A stretch of DNA of 64,000 nt from Parapedobacter sp. SGR-10 (GTDB lineage Bacteria; Bacteroidota; Bacteroidia; Sphingobacteriales; Sphingobacteriaceae), in assembly GCF_011030405.1 (NCBI RefSeq), contig NZ_JAAJTJ010000008.1:87591-151590 (forward strand), written 5' to 3'. The notes under the pieces are model-generated. The model was not told where the DNA came from. It searched no databases and saw nothing but the letters and a program-made list of their open reading frames with translations. Numbering within the stretch: position 1 is the first letter of the stretch; every line of letters begins with the position of its first letter. This document shows, in pieces, positions 42,006 to 52,261 of this stretch. The position numbers and the translations under genes were made by a program.

Positions 42006-42224
42006 CTCAGCATGACCTCGGTCGCCAAATCGTGACACAGAATATAAATGATTTAGCAAACATCCATGGAACGTCGAGGTGTACATTTTTCAATTTCGTT
42101 CATCAGCAAGCTACTTCCTAATATATTAATAGACATGATGATGACATCATGAAGTATAAACAAGTCTTCCAGATAGGGAACTTGCAAACCGTCCGGTAAT
42201 GGATGTAAGTTTTTTAGTCATTAA

Positions 42225-43295
42225 TCAATTCTGATATAGTTTCATAAGTTCAGAGACATGCTTCTTCAAAGAAAAATTTTCCACTACGGTCTTATGTCCT
42301 GCTTCACCGATTTCTTTTCGCTTTTCTTTGGTCAATTTTATTATGGATTCTATTTTTTCAAACAAAGCATGTTCATCATTCGGGGGCACTAAAAATCCAT
42401 TCACTCCGTCTTCGATTATTTCCGGCGCAGCCCCAACGGCTGTACTCAATGATAGAGTATTACTATACATGGACTCGACCAATGAATTTGAAAAACCTTC
42501 CGAAAACGAATTGAGTATAAACAAATCCGAATTTAACAGGTAAGGATATGGATCATTGATGAAACCAACAAATTCCACAGAATCCTCTAAGTCCAAATCA
42601 TAGACCATTTTCTTTAAGCTATTCTCTGAGCTGCCGGTACCTGCAATAATAAGTTTAACTTTGCATTTTGTTTCTTTCTTCAATCCGCTCAATACATTTA
42701 AAACTCCTTCAATATTTTTGACAGGTTCGAGACGGGAAACCATCAATATATCAAAAGTATCCTTAATTTTATTAACGGATACTTTTGAAAAATCATAATT
42801 GAATACACCAAAATTGTAGACAACTGTTGTTTTTTGCGGAGACAGATTGAACTGCTTTGTAATGTACCTGACGACGGCTTCTGACTCCCCCACTGTATAG
42901 TCAGCATACCTGAATATAAAACCAAAGATTGCCTTTGCCTTGCGGGAATGATTGGGGATACCGATTTCTTCCACGATTATTTTAGGTACACCAGCTAATT
43001 TTCCGGCCAAAAAGCCGAAAAAATTGGCTTCTGCTCCGGACGTATGTAAAACATCCGGTTTTTCTTTCCTAAGAAAACGATAGAGATTAAAGATAGTCCG
43101 TAGTGACGGTATAGCTACCGGCAGATGGAGCGCTATTGCACGGGCATCACTCTTCTTGATTCTTTCTTCGGCATTTCCCCCTTTTCCAAGGGCAACATAC
43201 AGCCACTCGTTTTTGTCCTTCCACTTAGAAAGATTAACCATTTTGGATTCTATACCTCCAAAATCCAAAAAAGTAGAAAGTCGACATATCTTCAT
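42225..43295 (-). CDS. Family 4 glycosyltransferase
   Basis: 356 residues, GT-B. Begins MKICRLSTFLDFGGIESKM. DVLHTSGAEANFFG, DILMVSRLEPVKNIEGVLNV and LNSFSEGFSNSLVESMYSN (EX7E region) are clear. Probably a hexosyltransferase of the capsule. Overlaps the GT2 stop by 4 bp (ATGA-type coupling). Confidence 0.9.
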   Translation of the reverse strand: MKICRLSTFLDFGGIESKMVNLSKWKDKNEWLYVALGKGGNAEERIKKSDARAIALHLPVAIPSLRTIFNLYRFLRKEKPDVLHTSGAEANFFGFLAGKLAGVPKIIVEEIGIPNHSRKAKAIFGFIFRYADYTVGESEAVVRYITKQFNLSPQKTTVVYNFGVFNYDFSKVSVNKIKDTFDILMVSRLEPVKNIEGVLNVLSGLKKETKCKVKLIIAGTGSSENSLKKMVYDLDLEDSVEFVGFINDPYPYLLNSDLFILNSFSEGFSNSLVESMYSNTLSLSTAVGAAPEIIEDGVNGFLVPPNDEHALFEKIESIIKLTKEKRKEIGEAGHKTVVENFSLKKHVSELMKLYQN

Positions 43296-43984
43296 AAAGA
43301 ATCGATAATTTCAATTTCCGTTTTTGAAAACCACGATTTCACTTCCTCAACAGCTAAATCCAATCCTTTTGCCGATTGAAGGTCCTTTGTATTAAAGAAT
43401 CCTTTTCTAGAAGCTCCACCGAAATGGACTAATATATGGTCATGATTTTTCACAACTTTTATTTTGCAATTTTCCTTCTCTAAAATTTCTGCTTGAAATC
43501 TAGTTAATCCCCACCACCATTCAAATTCTTCATCAAGCTTATATTTTCGGTATAATTCAGTATCTACCAAAAAACAATATCCATCCGCACGTATCGGCTT
43601 ATTAATACACATACCATACGCGGTAGCACCAAACTCATGTATTCCAATCAATTTGTTCAACCAATTTGAATCTTTTATCTCAACATCAGAATTTAGCAAG
43701 AGAGTATATTTACTATCATCCGAAATATTTTTAAAAGCCTCATTATTTCCAGGTGAAAATAATATGTTTTTTGGCAAAAACACAAGCTTAGAAATCCACT
43801 TTTTAGACAAAGCGTATGTATTAATTATTTTTGTAAAAAGCCTAGAACCATTATCTAAGACAATTATTTCATAATTATCATAACTAGTAAGCTGTAAAGA
43901 CTTGAGAGTCTTATATACATATTTAGGTGCATTGTAAGTTAATATTAAAATACTAACTTTAGGAGACCGATTTGTTACCGTCAT
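43292..43984 (-). CDS. Family 2 glycosyltransferase
   Basis: 230 residues from ATG 43984 (the longer frame at 44023 would overlap the upstream gene by 65 bp). GT-A motifs: KVSILILTYNAPKYVYKTLK, IIVLDNGS and LLNSDVEI (DXD equivalent), then EEFEWWWGLTR. Short soluble enzyme with no membrane anchor. Adds one sugar in the repeat unit. Overlaps the pyruvyltransferase stop by 26 bp. Confidence 0.88.
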   Translation of the reverse strand: MTVTNRSPKVSILILTYNAPKYVYKTLKSLQLTSYDNYEIIVLDNGSRLFTKIINTYALSKKWISKLVFLPKNILFSPGNNEAFKNISDDSKYTLLLNSDVEIKDSNWLNKLIGIHEFGATAYGMCINKPIRADGYCFLVDTELYRKYKLDEEFEWWWGLTRFQAEILEKENCKIKVVKNHDHILVHFGGASRKGFFNTKDLQSAKGLDLAVEEVKSWFSKTEIEIIDSL

Positions 43985-44951
43985 TTTGTATAAATTGATT
44001 TTTCCATAAATTAATATTCTCAAGAGGAATCCTTATTTGAGTCGGGAGGTCTTCCGTAACCAACTTCATCAGACCAATTTTCAAATCCTTTCTTTCTATA
44101 ACATTCAGATTAAAGTCTTTCTTTTTTTCGATAGCTCGATTATCAATGCCTACAATAATTGTTCTTCTGTTTTTCTGTAGCGCTCTAATTCCTCCATGCA
44201 GTCTCGTTCCAATATAATCACAATGAGTAAATTCAAGAAACTCTGTATACGCATGCAGTGTAGGAGGAACAATTTTTATACGATCAATTTCGACGTTTAG
44301 TTCATTTAAATAGTTTAGATCTCCCCTGCCTTGCACCCAAAAATATACATTCGTATAATGCTCTAACAAAAAATTTATTAAAAACAGGTCAAGTTCGATA
44401 TTCTTAGAATAATCCGTCAAAGTAAAGACTACTGTATCTGATTTTGTCTTAGGAATTTTATCACAATATTGTGGAGTAAAATTCCACATAGTTGGACATG
44501 AGGTATTAATAATATTAGAGAAGCCTATATTTCTTAATTTACTCTCTGTATAACTATCTCTAACTGAATGTAACATATTTCTATTTAAAAGATTTTTTAA
44601 GAGCAGTCTTGTTACTATATTAGGTCGTGTCTGATAATCTCTCCACCCCACCCCTAATAGAATGATCTTTTGCTTTATAAATAAACTTTGAAATAATGTT
44701 ATTTTCCATTGCCTGTACTTATTCATGGCAGAAGATAAAATATTGGAACCACCGACAATACCAAATTGAGAATTCCTTATAAGTGAAAGCCCCGATAACC
44801 CAATAATCTCATGTGTCGGGATTTTAACAAATAACTTATCTTTAAATACCTCATGCAATTGGGAATAGACTGCATCCATTATAATTTCGTCTCCAATATT
44901 TTGAGTTACAATCGAAGTATCTAAAACCGATATACTCTTTACGAATGTCAT
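43959..44951 (-). CDS. Polysaccharide pyruvyl transferase family protein
   Basis: 330 residues. Family hallmarks: TQNIGDEIIMDAV near the start, GGSNILSSAM, LGVGWRDYQ, SVRDSYTESKLRNIG and IGTRLHGGIRALQKNR near residue 245 for donor binding. Adds ketal pyruvate from PEP to a sugar of the polysaccharide, giving it negative charge. Coupled to the upstream GT4 by a 1-nt overlap. Confidence 0.88.
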   Translation of the reverse strand: MTFVKSISVLDTSIVTQNIGDEIIMDAVYSQLHEVFKDKLFVKIPTHEIIGLSGLSLIRNSQFGIVGGSNILSSAMNKYRQWKITLFQSLFIKQKIILLGVGWRDYQTRPNIVTRLLLKNLLNRNMLHSVRDSYTESKLRNIGFSNIINTSCPTMWNFTPQYCDKIPKTKSDTVVFTLTDYSKNIELDLFLINFLLEHYTNVYFWVQGRGDLNYLNELNVEIDRIKIVPPTLHAYTEFLEFTHCDYIGTRLHGGIRALQKNRRTIIVGIDNRAIEKKKDFNLNVIERKDLKIGLMKLVTEDLPTQIRIPLENINLWKNQFIQNDGNKSVS

Positions 44952-46090
44952 TACTGTTTTTTTTTATTTTCTACTAAATTTAAATATAGATTTTCTATCT
45001 TCTTTACATACCCTTTTTCTGTGAACTCTTGCTTCGCTCGTTCATAACCAGCAATTCCCATTTTATTTCTTAACTCTAAGCTATTGGATAGAACTTCTAT
45101 TTTCTCCTTAATCTCGGGTACGTTCAAGGCTTTAACGAGGAAACCGGTTTCTCCATCTTTTACAATAAATTTCATCCCTCCAACCCTAGTTGCAATAACA
45201 GGCAATTTGTTAAGCATAGCTTCTGCCAACACTAAACCAAAGGCCTCTCTCGCCGACACTAACGCAAAGATATCCATTAATTTATAATATAAGGTAACAT
45301 CTGATTGGTATCCCACAAAAATCACTTTATCACTTATGTTTAACTCTCTTGACAACTCTTCATAACTATCTTTGAGAGGACCATCACCAACCAACAAAAG
45401 TTTTATATTAATTTTGTCTATAGCAATGAGGGCAAAAGCATTGATTAGATCTGAAAATCTTTTATGCTCATCATGTAACATACGTCCTACAGACCCTATT
45501 ACTAAATCATTTTTTTTAATCCCCAACCTTGCTTTGACTTCACTAAGTTCAACCCTAGAGACATCTCTAGGGAATGCGACTCCATTATTAACACCTATAA
45601 CTTTAGATGATGGAAGTTTAAGTTCCCTTTTTAAATAGTCCTCGACTACACTTTGTGACACCCCAACAACTTTATCTGATATTTTTGCGAAAATCTTCAT
45701 AAGCAAGTTAGCTTTCTTAGATCGATTCTGCGGGTCAGAGGTTTCTTCAATAATAATTATAGGAACTTTTTTTATCCAACCATTAATTGCAGCCATACTC
45801 ACGCCTTCAAATACAGCTCCGTGAATAATATCTGGTTTATATTTATCAATTATTTTTTGAACTTTTCTATGCTGTGACCAATGGAATGGAGATTTCAACT
45901 CACCTATTTCGAAAACCTCTACTCCTTCAGCTCGTATTTCCTCAATTAAGTTTCCCCTCTTTGAAGTACAAATTATTTTTTGCTCAAATCTCTCTTTAGG
46001 GAGGAATCTTCCTAAAGAAAGACGGCGACGCTCAACGCCTCCGAAAGAAATACTATGTTGAACATGAAGTATTTTTATTTTATTATTCAT
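44951..46090 (-). CDS. Family 4 glycosyltransferase
   Basis: 379 residues, GT-B. Begins MNNKIKILHVQHSISFGGVE. IIHGAVFEGVSMAAINGW, IGSVGRMLHDEHKRFSDLI, LLLVGDGPLKDSYEEL and SAREAFGLVLAEAMLNKLPV (EX7E) are all present. Follows wzx by 7 bp. AT-rich codon use (about a third GC) like wzx and the next two genes, which suggests that 42-47.5 kb was acquired as one block. Confidence 0.92.
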   Translation of the reverse strand: MNNKIKILHVQHSISFGGVERRRLSLGRFLPKERFEQKIICTSKRGNLIEEIRAEGVEVFEIGELKSPFHWSQHRKVQKIIDKYKPDIIHGAVFEGVSMAAINGWIKKVPIIIIEETSDPQNRSKKANLLMKIFAKISDKVVGVSQSVVEDYLKRELKLPSSKVIGVNNGVAFPRDVSRVELSEVKARLGIKKNDLVIGSVGRMLHDEHKRFSDLINAFALIAIDKINIKLLLVGDGPLKDSYEELSRELNISDKVIFVGYQSDVTLYYKLMDIFALVSAREAFGLVLAEAMLNKLPVIATRVGGMKFIVKDGETGFLVKALNVPEIKEKIEVLSNSLELRNKMGIAGYERAKQEFTEKGYVKKIENLYLNLVENKKKQ

Positions 46091-46097
46091 AATCGTA

Positions 46098-47549
46098 CTA
46101 GTTTGGTATTCTTTTTATAAAAAGGGATTTTAACAAAATAACCAATGGCTTCTTAAAAATGTATACAAAAAGCATATAGATGGAAAAATATAAAAGTACT
46201 TTAGCAGCCAACAGCAATGTCAAATAACCCTCAACCTTAACTAATTGGCTGTTAAGATAAAGAAAAAAAGCAGGAACAATGGAGATTCCAAGACTATACA
46301 AGACGTCTTTAATATTTCTCCAGAATTTCTCTCCTAACAATCTCGAAACAATAGAACTATATATAACATAAGAAATCAAAGGAAATACAGGGATGGTAAC
46401 TAAAAGATAGTTGATATCATCCTTACGTATCAATGCAAGAACAATTAAAAAAAATAACGTAAATTTGAGAATAATCTCCACTTTCAGGATTCGTTTAGAA
46501 TCACTGATTATTTTAATAATAGCCAAATTCCAATTTACCAAAACATTCAGTATTCCCGCAAGACTCAACACTTGTAAATAAATTGATGCTGCTCGCCATT
46601 TCTCAGAAAATAAAACTATAAAAATCTCTTCCGCATTGAATATTAAAAAAATAAAAATTGGAAACAAAGTAATCATTATCAATTCTTGACACTTGTAAAA
46701 GTACATAACAAATTTCTTACGACTTTCCTGAATTTCTGCAAAAATTGGGAACAATACTTTAATCATTGCCCCATAGACATTTGTCATCGGAACTTGTCTT
46801 AAAGTTAAGGACTGTGTGTAATAGCCAACCGAAGAAGAGTTATAAAACTTTCCTATTAGAATTTGATAAACATTTGCGGTAATATTATTCATTAACTCGA
46901 TAAGGGTCATTCTATAGCCATATCCAAAATGTTTATTAAATATCTTCATATGAAAATCTACGGTAGGATTCCATTTCCCAAAAATCCAATGAAACAATGC
47001 CCAAAAAAAACTTTGTAGCAAATACATGAAAACTAAACTCCAGACTCCATAACCACTATATGCCATATAAATAGCAATGATCGAACTTATGACAATTGAA
47101 GGCAATTTCATTAATGCTTGTTTTTTAAATTGTAGGTTTTTAACCAAGTAGACAGATTGAACCTGAACAAATGCCTGAATTATGACAGTTACCCCATAAA
47201 CCCTAATTAAATTAGTTATTATTTCCTTGTCATAAAAGGTCGCTATGAAAGGTGCCACAAAAAAAAGAATAATATATAGCAAAATACTAAAACAAATATT
47301 AGACACAAATAACGTAGAATAGTCTTGTGGCTTAGGGGATTTTGTTCGCATTATGGAGGAGGTTATACCTGAATCCATTATAGTATTACTTAATGTAATG
47401 AAAATAAAAATCATCCCTAATAAGCCATAATCTTCGGGAAACAATTTCCTCGCCAACACAATATTTACAAAGAAATTTATAAATTGTCCACCAAACATTT
47501 CGAAAAATGTCCAGATTACACCCGAAAATGCTTGTTGCTTTAGCGACAT
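46098..47549 (-). CDS. wzx: Wzx-type lipopolysaccharide/repeat-unit flippase (MOP superfamily)
   Basis: 483 residues, about 12-14 membrane helices. N-terminus LKQQAFSGVIWTFFEMFGGQ, with LGMIFIFITLSNTIMDSGI and TRSKSPKPQDYSTLF-like block (MRTKSPKPQDYSTLFV), typical of the Wzx/TuaB branch. Moves undecaprenyl-linked repeat units to the periplasm. It heads the AT-rich subcluster wzx-GT4-pyruvyltransferase-GT2-GT4; 220 bp of AT-rich non-coding DNA separates it from ugd. Confidence 0.93.
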   Translation of the reverse strand: MSLKQQAFSGVIWTFFEMFGGQFINFFVNIVLARKLFPEDYGLLGMIFIFITLSNTIMDSGITSSIMRTKSPKPQDYSTLFVSNICFSILLYIILFFVAPFIATFYDKEIITNLIRVYGVTVIIQAFVQVQSVYLVKNLQFKKQALMKLPSIVISSIIAIYMAYSGYGVWSLVFMYLLQSFFWALFHWIFGKWNPTVDFHMKIFNKHFGYGYRMTLIELMNNITANVYQILIGKFYNSSSVGYYTQSLTLRQVPMTNVYGAMIKVLFPIFAEIQESRKKFVMYFYKCQELIMITLFPIFIFLIFNAEEIFIVLFSEKWRAASIYLQVLSLAGILNVLVNWNLAIIKIISDSKRILKVEIILKFTLFFLIVLALIRKDDINYLLVTIPVFPLISYVIYSSIVSRLLGEKFWRNIKDVLYSLGISIVPAFFLYLNSQLVKVEGYLTLLLAAKVLLYFSIYMLFVYIFKKPLVILLKSLFIKRIPN

Positions 47550-47769
47550 TATTAAATAAACTTATTACCTTAATTTTTCATATTCATTTATACCCCCTTC
47601 TACTCTCTTTAAGTCTAAGATTCTGTACGTAAGAAACTAAGAATAACATAATCAAATTATTCATGCATATATAAAAGTCTTCACAGTTATTATTACATGG
47701 AAACATACAATCATTATTTTAAAATTTCACTAAAAAAACACTGTTTCAGTTATCAAAATCGTATTCATC

Positions 47770-49149
47770 TTATCTTCCTATACTATAAATCATAAACCCC
47801 TGTTCCTTTAACTGTTGTACATTCAGCAACCCTCTCCCATCAAACAAAAAAGCGGGTTTATACATCTTGTCATAAATTCGTTGCCAATAGTATGCGGTAA
47901 ACTCATCCCATTCCGTCAATACCGCCACGGCATGGGCCCGGTCACAAGCCTCATACGGATCCTGCACGACCTTCACCAAGCGGCGGTTTTCTTCCGGTGA
48001 ACGGGTCTCTAAATCATCCAAATCCTTATAAATCTGTTCGGCGGTTACCTTTGGATCATATACGGTCACAAAAGCCTCCTCATCCAATAAATGATCTGCC
48101 ACATAAATCGCTGCCGACTCGCGGGTATCGTTCGTGTCCTTCTTAAATGCCCAACCCAATAGGGTGATATTTTTACCGTTCACCGTATTATACAAAGTCT
48201 TGATGATCTTATCGGCAAAACGCTCTTTCTGATGATCATTCATCCGGATCACTTGCTCCCAATAATCGGCCACGGCATACAGATTGTACGATCGTGCAAT
48301 ATACACTAAATTCAGGATATCTTTCTGAAAGCAGGATCCGCCAAAACCAACGGAAGCTTTTAAGAATTTTGGCCCAATGCGGCTGTCCATACCGATCGCT
48401 TTAGCCACTTCGCCCACATCTGCTCCCGTGGCTTCGCACAGCTCCGATATGGCATTGATGGACGAGACCCGTTGTGCCAGAAAAGCATTGGCCACCAATT
48501 TAGATAATTCCGACGACCAGAGGCTTGTCGTGATAATTTTTTCGGTTGGTACCCAAGCACTATAAATATCAACCAATGCCCGTATAGCCTCTTCATTTTC
48601 ACCACCGATCAATACCCTGTCCGGGTTTTGTAAGTCCTGGACAGCCGTCCCCTCTGCCAGAAACTCGGGATTGGACAGTACATGAAAGTTGACACCGTTG
48701 CCCGTATGGTCAAGAATGCTCTTCAGTGCCTCGGCGGTACGTACCGGTAGCGTTGATTTTTCGACAACAATTTTTTCGGATTTAGCGATAGCGGCGATCT
48801 GACGGGCGCACAACTCGATATATTTTAAGTCGGCAGCCTGCCCTTTTCCCTTCCCGTATGTTTTTGTCGGGGTATTGACGGAGATGAAGATCATGTCGGC
48901 CTCGTCAATGGCTTTTTCGATATCCGTGGAGAAGAAAAGATTCCGACCACGGGCTTCTGCCACAACCTGATCCAATCCCGGCTCATAAACAGGTAATTTT
49001 TGCAGATCAAGATCGTTCCAGGCTGCAATTCGGTCACGATTTAAATCAACAACCGTTACTTGAATATGCGGATTTTTTTGAGCTATTACGGACATCGTAG
49101 GCCCTCCTACGTAGCCCGCCCCTATACATACTATTTTCTTCACATTCAT
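47770..49149 (-). CDS. ugd: UDP-glucose 6-dehydrogenase
   Basis: 459 residues. Rossmann start [47 protein letters not shown], catalytic-Cys block [11 protein letters not shown], and a C-terminal NAD-binding-like domain ([18 protein letters not shown]). The long form and the GGPT variant are typical of the eukaryote-like UGDH branch. Oxidises UDP-glucose to UDP-glucuronate for the polysaccharide. Confidence 0.95.
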   Translation of the reverse strand: MNVKKIVCIGAGYVGGPTMSVIAQKNPHIQVTVVDLNRDRIAAWNDLDLQKLPVYEPGLDQVVAEARGRNLFFSTDIEKAIDEADMIFISVNTPTKTYGKGKGQAADLKYIELCARQIAAIAKSEKIVVEKSTLPVRTAEALKSILDHTGNGVNFHVLSNPEFLAEGTAVQDLQNPDRVLIGGENEEAIRALVDIYSAWVPTEKIITTSLWSSELSKLVANAFLAQRVSSINAISELCEATGADVGEVAKAIGMDSRIGPKFLKASVGFGGSCFQKDILNLVYIARSYNLYAVADYWEQVIRMNDHQKERFADKIIKTLYNTVNGKNITLLGWAFKKDTNDTRESAAIYVADHLLDEEAFVTVYDPKVTAEQIYKDLDDLETRSPEENRRLVKVVQDPYEACDRAHAVAVLTEWDEFTAYYWQRIYDKMYKPAFLFDGRGLLNVQQLKEQGFMIYSIGR

Positions 49150-49397
49150 ATTGTTATGCCCATTAGTAGATTTCGTTTAAAAGTTTATTGTTTCAATGCT
49201 CAACTGTTTAATATTTAATCGTAAACCCAAAATCGTAATTCGTAATTCCTACAAAGCCTCCCACTCTCCCCGTCACCAAGCCTCCCGCCTGCAACAACAT
49301 GACGCTTAAACTAAAAATCATCCCATCTCTCCCCCCCCCAAGTCCCCTCCTCTCCCAGTCACCCTTTCCCCCTCTCAGCCTCTCACCCCACATCTCG
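49150..49397. other. Composite intergenic tract, no gene seen
   Basis: Same block order as other cluster gaps: CTGTTTAATATTTAATCG, AATCGTAATTCGTAATTC, then C-rich (CCCCCCCCAAGTCCCC, CCAGTCACCC, CACCCCGCAACCCG). Confidence 0.6.
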
Positions 49398-50258
49398 TCA
49401 CCCCGCAACCCGTTTCAGATACTCCCCATACCCGCTCTTGCACAAGGGCTCCGCAATGTCCAACAACTGCCTTCTGTCGATATACCCCATTCGATAGGCC
49501 ACCTCTTCGATCGCTCCGATCTTCATCCCCTGCCGCTCTTCGATGACCTGTACAAATTGTCCTGCCTGCATAAGGGAGCCAAACGTGCCTGTATCCAGCC
49601 AGGCCGTCCCCCGATCAAATATACCGACTTTAAGCCTACCTTTTGCGAGGTACTCCCTGTTGATATCTGTAATCTCGTATTCGCCCCGTGCAGAAGGCTG
49701 TATGTGCTTTGCGATCTGTACGACCTCATTATCGTAGAAGTACAATCCCGGCACGGCATAATTGGATTTTGGATATTCCGGCTTCTCTTCAATGGATACC
49801 ACCCGGCTGTCTGCATCAAACTCGACTACGCCATAGCGTTCGGGATCCTGTACGGGATAGGCAAATACCATCCCTCCGTCCGGATCAGCACAGGACTGCA
49901 ACAGACGGGACATGCCGCTGCCATAAAAAATATTGTCCCCCAGCACAAGGGCAACTTTATCACTACCTATAAACTCCTCGCCGATGACAAAAGCCTGTGC
50001 CAACCCATTGGGTTCGGCCTGCTCGGCGTACTCAAAGTGGCAACCGATACGGCCTCCATCGCCCAGCAGCTTTCTGAAATGGGGCAGATCGTACGGTGTC
50101 GAGATGATCAGGATCTCCCGTATCCCCGCCAGCATCAAGGTGGACAAGGGGTAGTAGATCATCGGCTTGTCGTAGATCGGCATCAATTGTTTTGACACGG
50201 CCAATGTCAGCGGATGTAATCGTGTTCCGGAGCCTCCGGCAAGAATTATTCCTTTCAT
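49398..50258 (-). CDS. rfbA: Glucose-1-phosphate thymidylyltransferase
   Basis: 286 residues. Nucleotidyltransferase signature [44 protein letters not shown], and the RfbA C-terminus ([19 protein letters not shown]). Makes dTDP-glucose from glucose-1-P and dTTP. A second, similar rfbA lies at 56329-57186, differing mainly at scattered positions, so one may be imported or a duplicate. First step for the rfbB/rfbC products next door. Confidence 0.96.
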   Translation of the reverse strand: MKGIILAGGSGTRLHPLTLAVSKQLMPIYDKPMIYYPLSTLMLAGIREILIISTPYDLPHFRKLLGDGGRIGCHFEYAEQAEPNGLAQAFVIGEEFIGSDKVALVLGDNIFYGSGMSRLLQSCADPDGGMVFAYPVQDPERYGVVEFDADSRVVSIEEKPEYPKSNYAVPGLYFYDNEVVQIAKHIQPSARGEYEITDINREYLAKGRLKVGIFDRGTAWLDTGTFGSLMQAGQFVQVIEERQGMKIGAIEEVAYRMGYIDRRQLLDIAEPLCKSGYGEYLKRVAG

Positions 50259-50409
50259 TTATTGTTTTTTTGTCCTTTTGTTTTTTTGCGAATCAGCGCA
50301 TTTGCGAATCCGCCTACTTGCGTTTGACAATATTTTGCGTTTCAATCCACCTCGCACCCCGCATCCGCCAGTAGTCGGACAAGCTCCCGCACCTCGCATC
50401 CCGATCTCA
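50259..50409. repeat. T-rich simple tract and C-rich block
   Basis: TTTATTGTTTTTTTGTCC-type words, a GCGAATCAGCGCATTTGCGAATC stretch, then CACCTCGCACCCCGC. It includes CCGCCAGTAGTCGGACA, shared with repeat copy 4. Same T-rich type as 52025-52261 and 53654-53711. Confidence 0.6.
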
Positions 50410-50955
50410 CTATTTAACTGCCTCAGCAAAAGCAGGAAGCACTTGATCTTTGTCCGATATGATCAGTTCATCGTGGGATATTTGCCAATCTATACTCAAG
50501 TCGATATCATCAAAACGTACTCCCCATTCCGCATCTTTATGGTAAAAGTTATCACATTTATAGAAAAAAGTAGCCGTTTCTGACAGCACAACAAAGCCAT
50601 GAAGAAAACCGCGAGGTACAAAGAGTTGTCGATTATTCTCAGCAGAAAGCTCTACCGCCACGTGTTGACCGTACGTAGGTGAATCTCGGCGTGCATCGAC
50701 AGCCACGTCTATAACACGACCTTGTAAGACCCGTACAAGTTTAGCCTGAGCAAATTCGCCAGCCTGCGCATGAAGGCCACGTAAGACTCCTCTGCTTGAA
50801 AAAGACTGGTTGTCCTGCACAAAGTGGGTTCGAGTTCCTGTTAGTTCATTAAACAGCTTCTCATTAAAACTTTCGAAGAAATGTCCGCGATTGTCACCAA
50901 ACACTGTTGGTTCTATAATAACACATCCTTCCAGGTTTGTTTGAATAGCCTTCAT
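50410..50955 (-). CDS. rfbC: dTDP-4-dehydrorhamnose 3,5-epimerase
   Basis: 181 residues from ATG 50955. RmlC cupin: MKAIQTNLEGCVIIEPTVFG, NQSFSSRGVLRGLHAQ (catalytic His region), VIDVAVDARRDSPTYG and VPRGFLHGFVVLS. Epimerises dTDP-4-keto-6-deoxyglucose. Its start is 2 bp from the rfbB stop. The longer frame back to 50997 overlaps rfbB and is rejected. Confidence 0.95.
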   Translation of the reverse strand: MKAIQTNLEGCVIIEPTVFGDNRGHFFESFNEKLFNELTGTRTHFVQDNQSFSSRGVLRGLHAQAGEFAQAKLVRVLQGRVIDVAVDARRDSPTYGQHVAVELSAENNRQLFVPRGFLHGFVVLSETATFFYKCDNFYHKDAEWGVRFDDIDLSIDWQISHDELIISDKDQVLPAFAEAVK

Positions 50956-50956
50956 A

Positions 50957-52024
50957 TTATCCCTGATACTGTTTTTCGTAATATTGTTGATAATCACCAG
51001 AAGTAACGTTGTCTAGCCACTCTTGATTAGTAAGATACCAATCTATGGTAATAGACAAACCTTCTTCAAAAGTTACAGAAGGTTCATATCCCAATTCTTG
51101 GTTTATTTTTGTTGCATCGATTGCATAGCGCAGATCATGCCCGGGACGATCTTTGACAAAGGTAATGAGTTTTGCAGCTGTGCCTGCTGGACGGTCAAGC
51201 TTCTCATCCATCTGCTTACACAATTCTTTTACGAGGTCAATATTCTGCCATTCATTAAATCCGCCCACATTATACGCTTCCCCATCTTTGCCTTTATGAA
51301 ACACTAAATCAATCGCTCTAGCATGGTCGATGACATAGAGCCAATCCCGTGTGTATTTCCCATTACCATAAATAGGAAGTGGTTTATTGTTTAAAATATT
51401 GTGAATACATAATGGAATTAACTTTTCAGGAAAATGATTTGGTCCATAGTTGTTCGAGCAATTCGTAATTACAACAGGCAGCCCATAGGTATCATAATAA
51501 GCCCGAACAAAGTGATCGGACGAGGCCTTCGATGCGGAATACGGGGAATGCGGGTCGTATGATGTCGTCTCTGTAAAAAGACCAGTCTCCCCTAGGGTGC
51601 CATACACTTCGTCGGTAGAAACATGGTGGAAACGTTTACCTGCGAAACCCTGAGCCGAGCCAGTAGCATCACTCCATATTTCTTTTGCGGCATTTAATAA
51701 ATTCACCGTTCCGATAACATTCGTCATCACAAAAGCGGTAGGATCTGTAATCGAGCGATCTACATGTGATTCTGCTGCTAAATGAATAACACCGTCTGGT
51801 TGATATTCCTGAAATATAGAACGAATTTGTTTTGCATCGGTGATGTCAGCTTTGATGAAGATGTAATTTGGTTTATCTTCAATATCCCGCAAGTTTTCTA
51901 AATTACCCGCATAAGTCAACGCATCCAGGTTGATGATTGTATAGTCTGGGTATTTGTTGACAAACTCCCGAACCACATGCGAACCAATAAACCCGGCACC
52001 GCCGGTAATCAGAATTTTTTTCAT
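50957..52024 (-). CDS. rfbB: dTDP-glucose 4,6-dehydratase
   Basis: 355 residues, extended SDR. ILITGGAGFIGSHVVREFV, HLAAESHVDRSI, THVSTDEVYG-type (HHVSTDEVYGTLGE), YSASKASSDHFVRAY (Tyr/Lys dyad), and NCSNNYGPNHFPEKLIP. Produces dTDP-4-keto-6-deoxyglucose. rfbD, which would complete dTDP-L-rhamnose, is not in the window. Confidence 0.97.
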   Translation of the reverse strand: MKKILITGGAGFIGSHVVREFVNKYPDYTIINLDALTYAGNLENLRDIEDKPNYIFIKADITDAKQIRSIFQEYQPDGVIHLAAESHVDRSITDPTAFVMTNVIGTVNLLNAAKEIWSDATGSAQGFAGKRFHHVSTDEVYGTLGETGLFTETTSYDPHSPYSASKASSDHFVRAYYDTYGLPVVITNCSNNYGPNHFPEKLIPLCIHNILNNKPLPIYGNGKYTRDWLYVIDHARAIDLVFHKGKDGEAYNVGGFNEWQNIDLVKELCKQMDEKLDRPAGTAAKLITFVKDRPGHDLRYAIDATKINQELGYEPSVTFEEGLSITIDWYLTNQEWLDNVTSGDYQQYYEKQYQG

Positions 52025-52261
52025 TGTTTTTTATTGTATTTATGTTATTCTGTACTTTTGTTATTCTGCTGTTTTGTGTTTTTGTGCTTATGCTATTTTG
52101 CCTTTTTGTGTTTTTGCTGTTTGCGAAAGACCGAAAAAACGATTAGCGAAAAAACCTTCACACCGTATTTTGTTATTCTACCTTTTTGTCCTTTCGTGTT
52201 TTTGTTATTTTGTGTTTTCGTGTTTTGCTATTTGCGAAAAAAAGATTAGCAAACAACCTTC
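52025..52261. repeat. T-rich (TTTTTGTG)-type simple repeat tract
   Basis: About 235 bp built of TTTTTGTG, TTTTGTGTTTTTG and GCTATTTTGC words, with two copies of a TTTGCGAAA...GATTAGCGAAAAAACC unit (about 52120-52155 and 52228-52255). The coding (minus) strand reads A-rich. The same tract type occurs inside the next gene (52262-53653). Confidence 0.7.
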
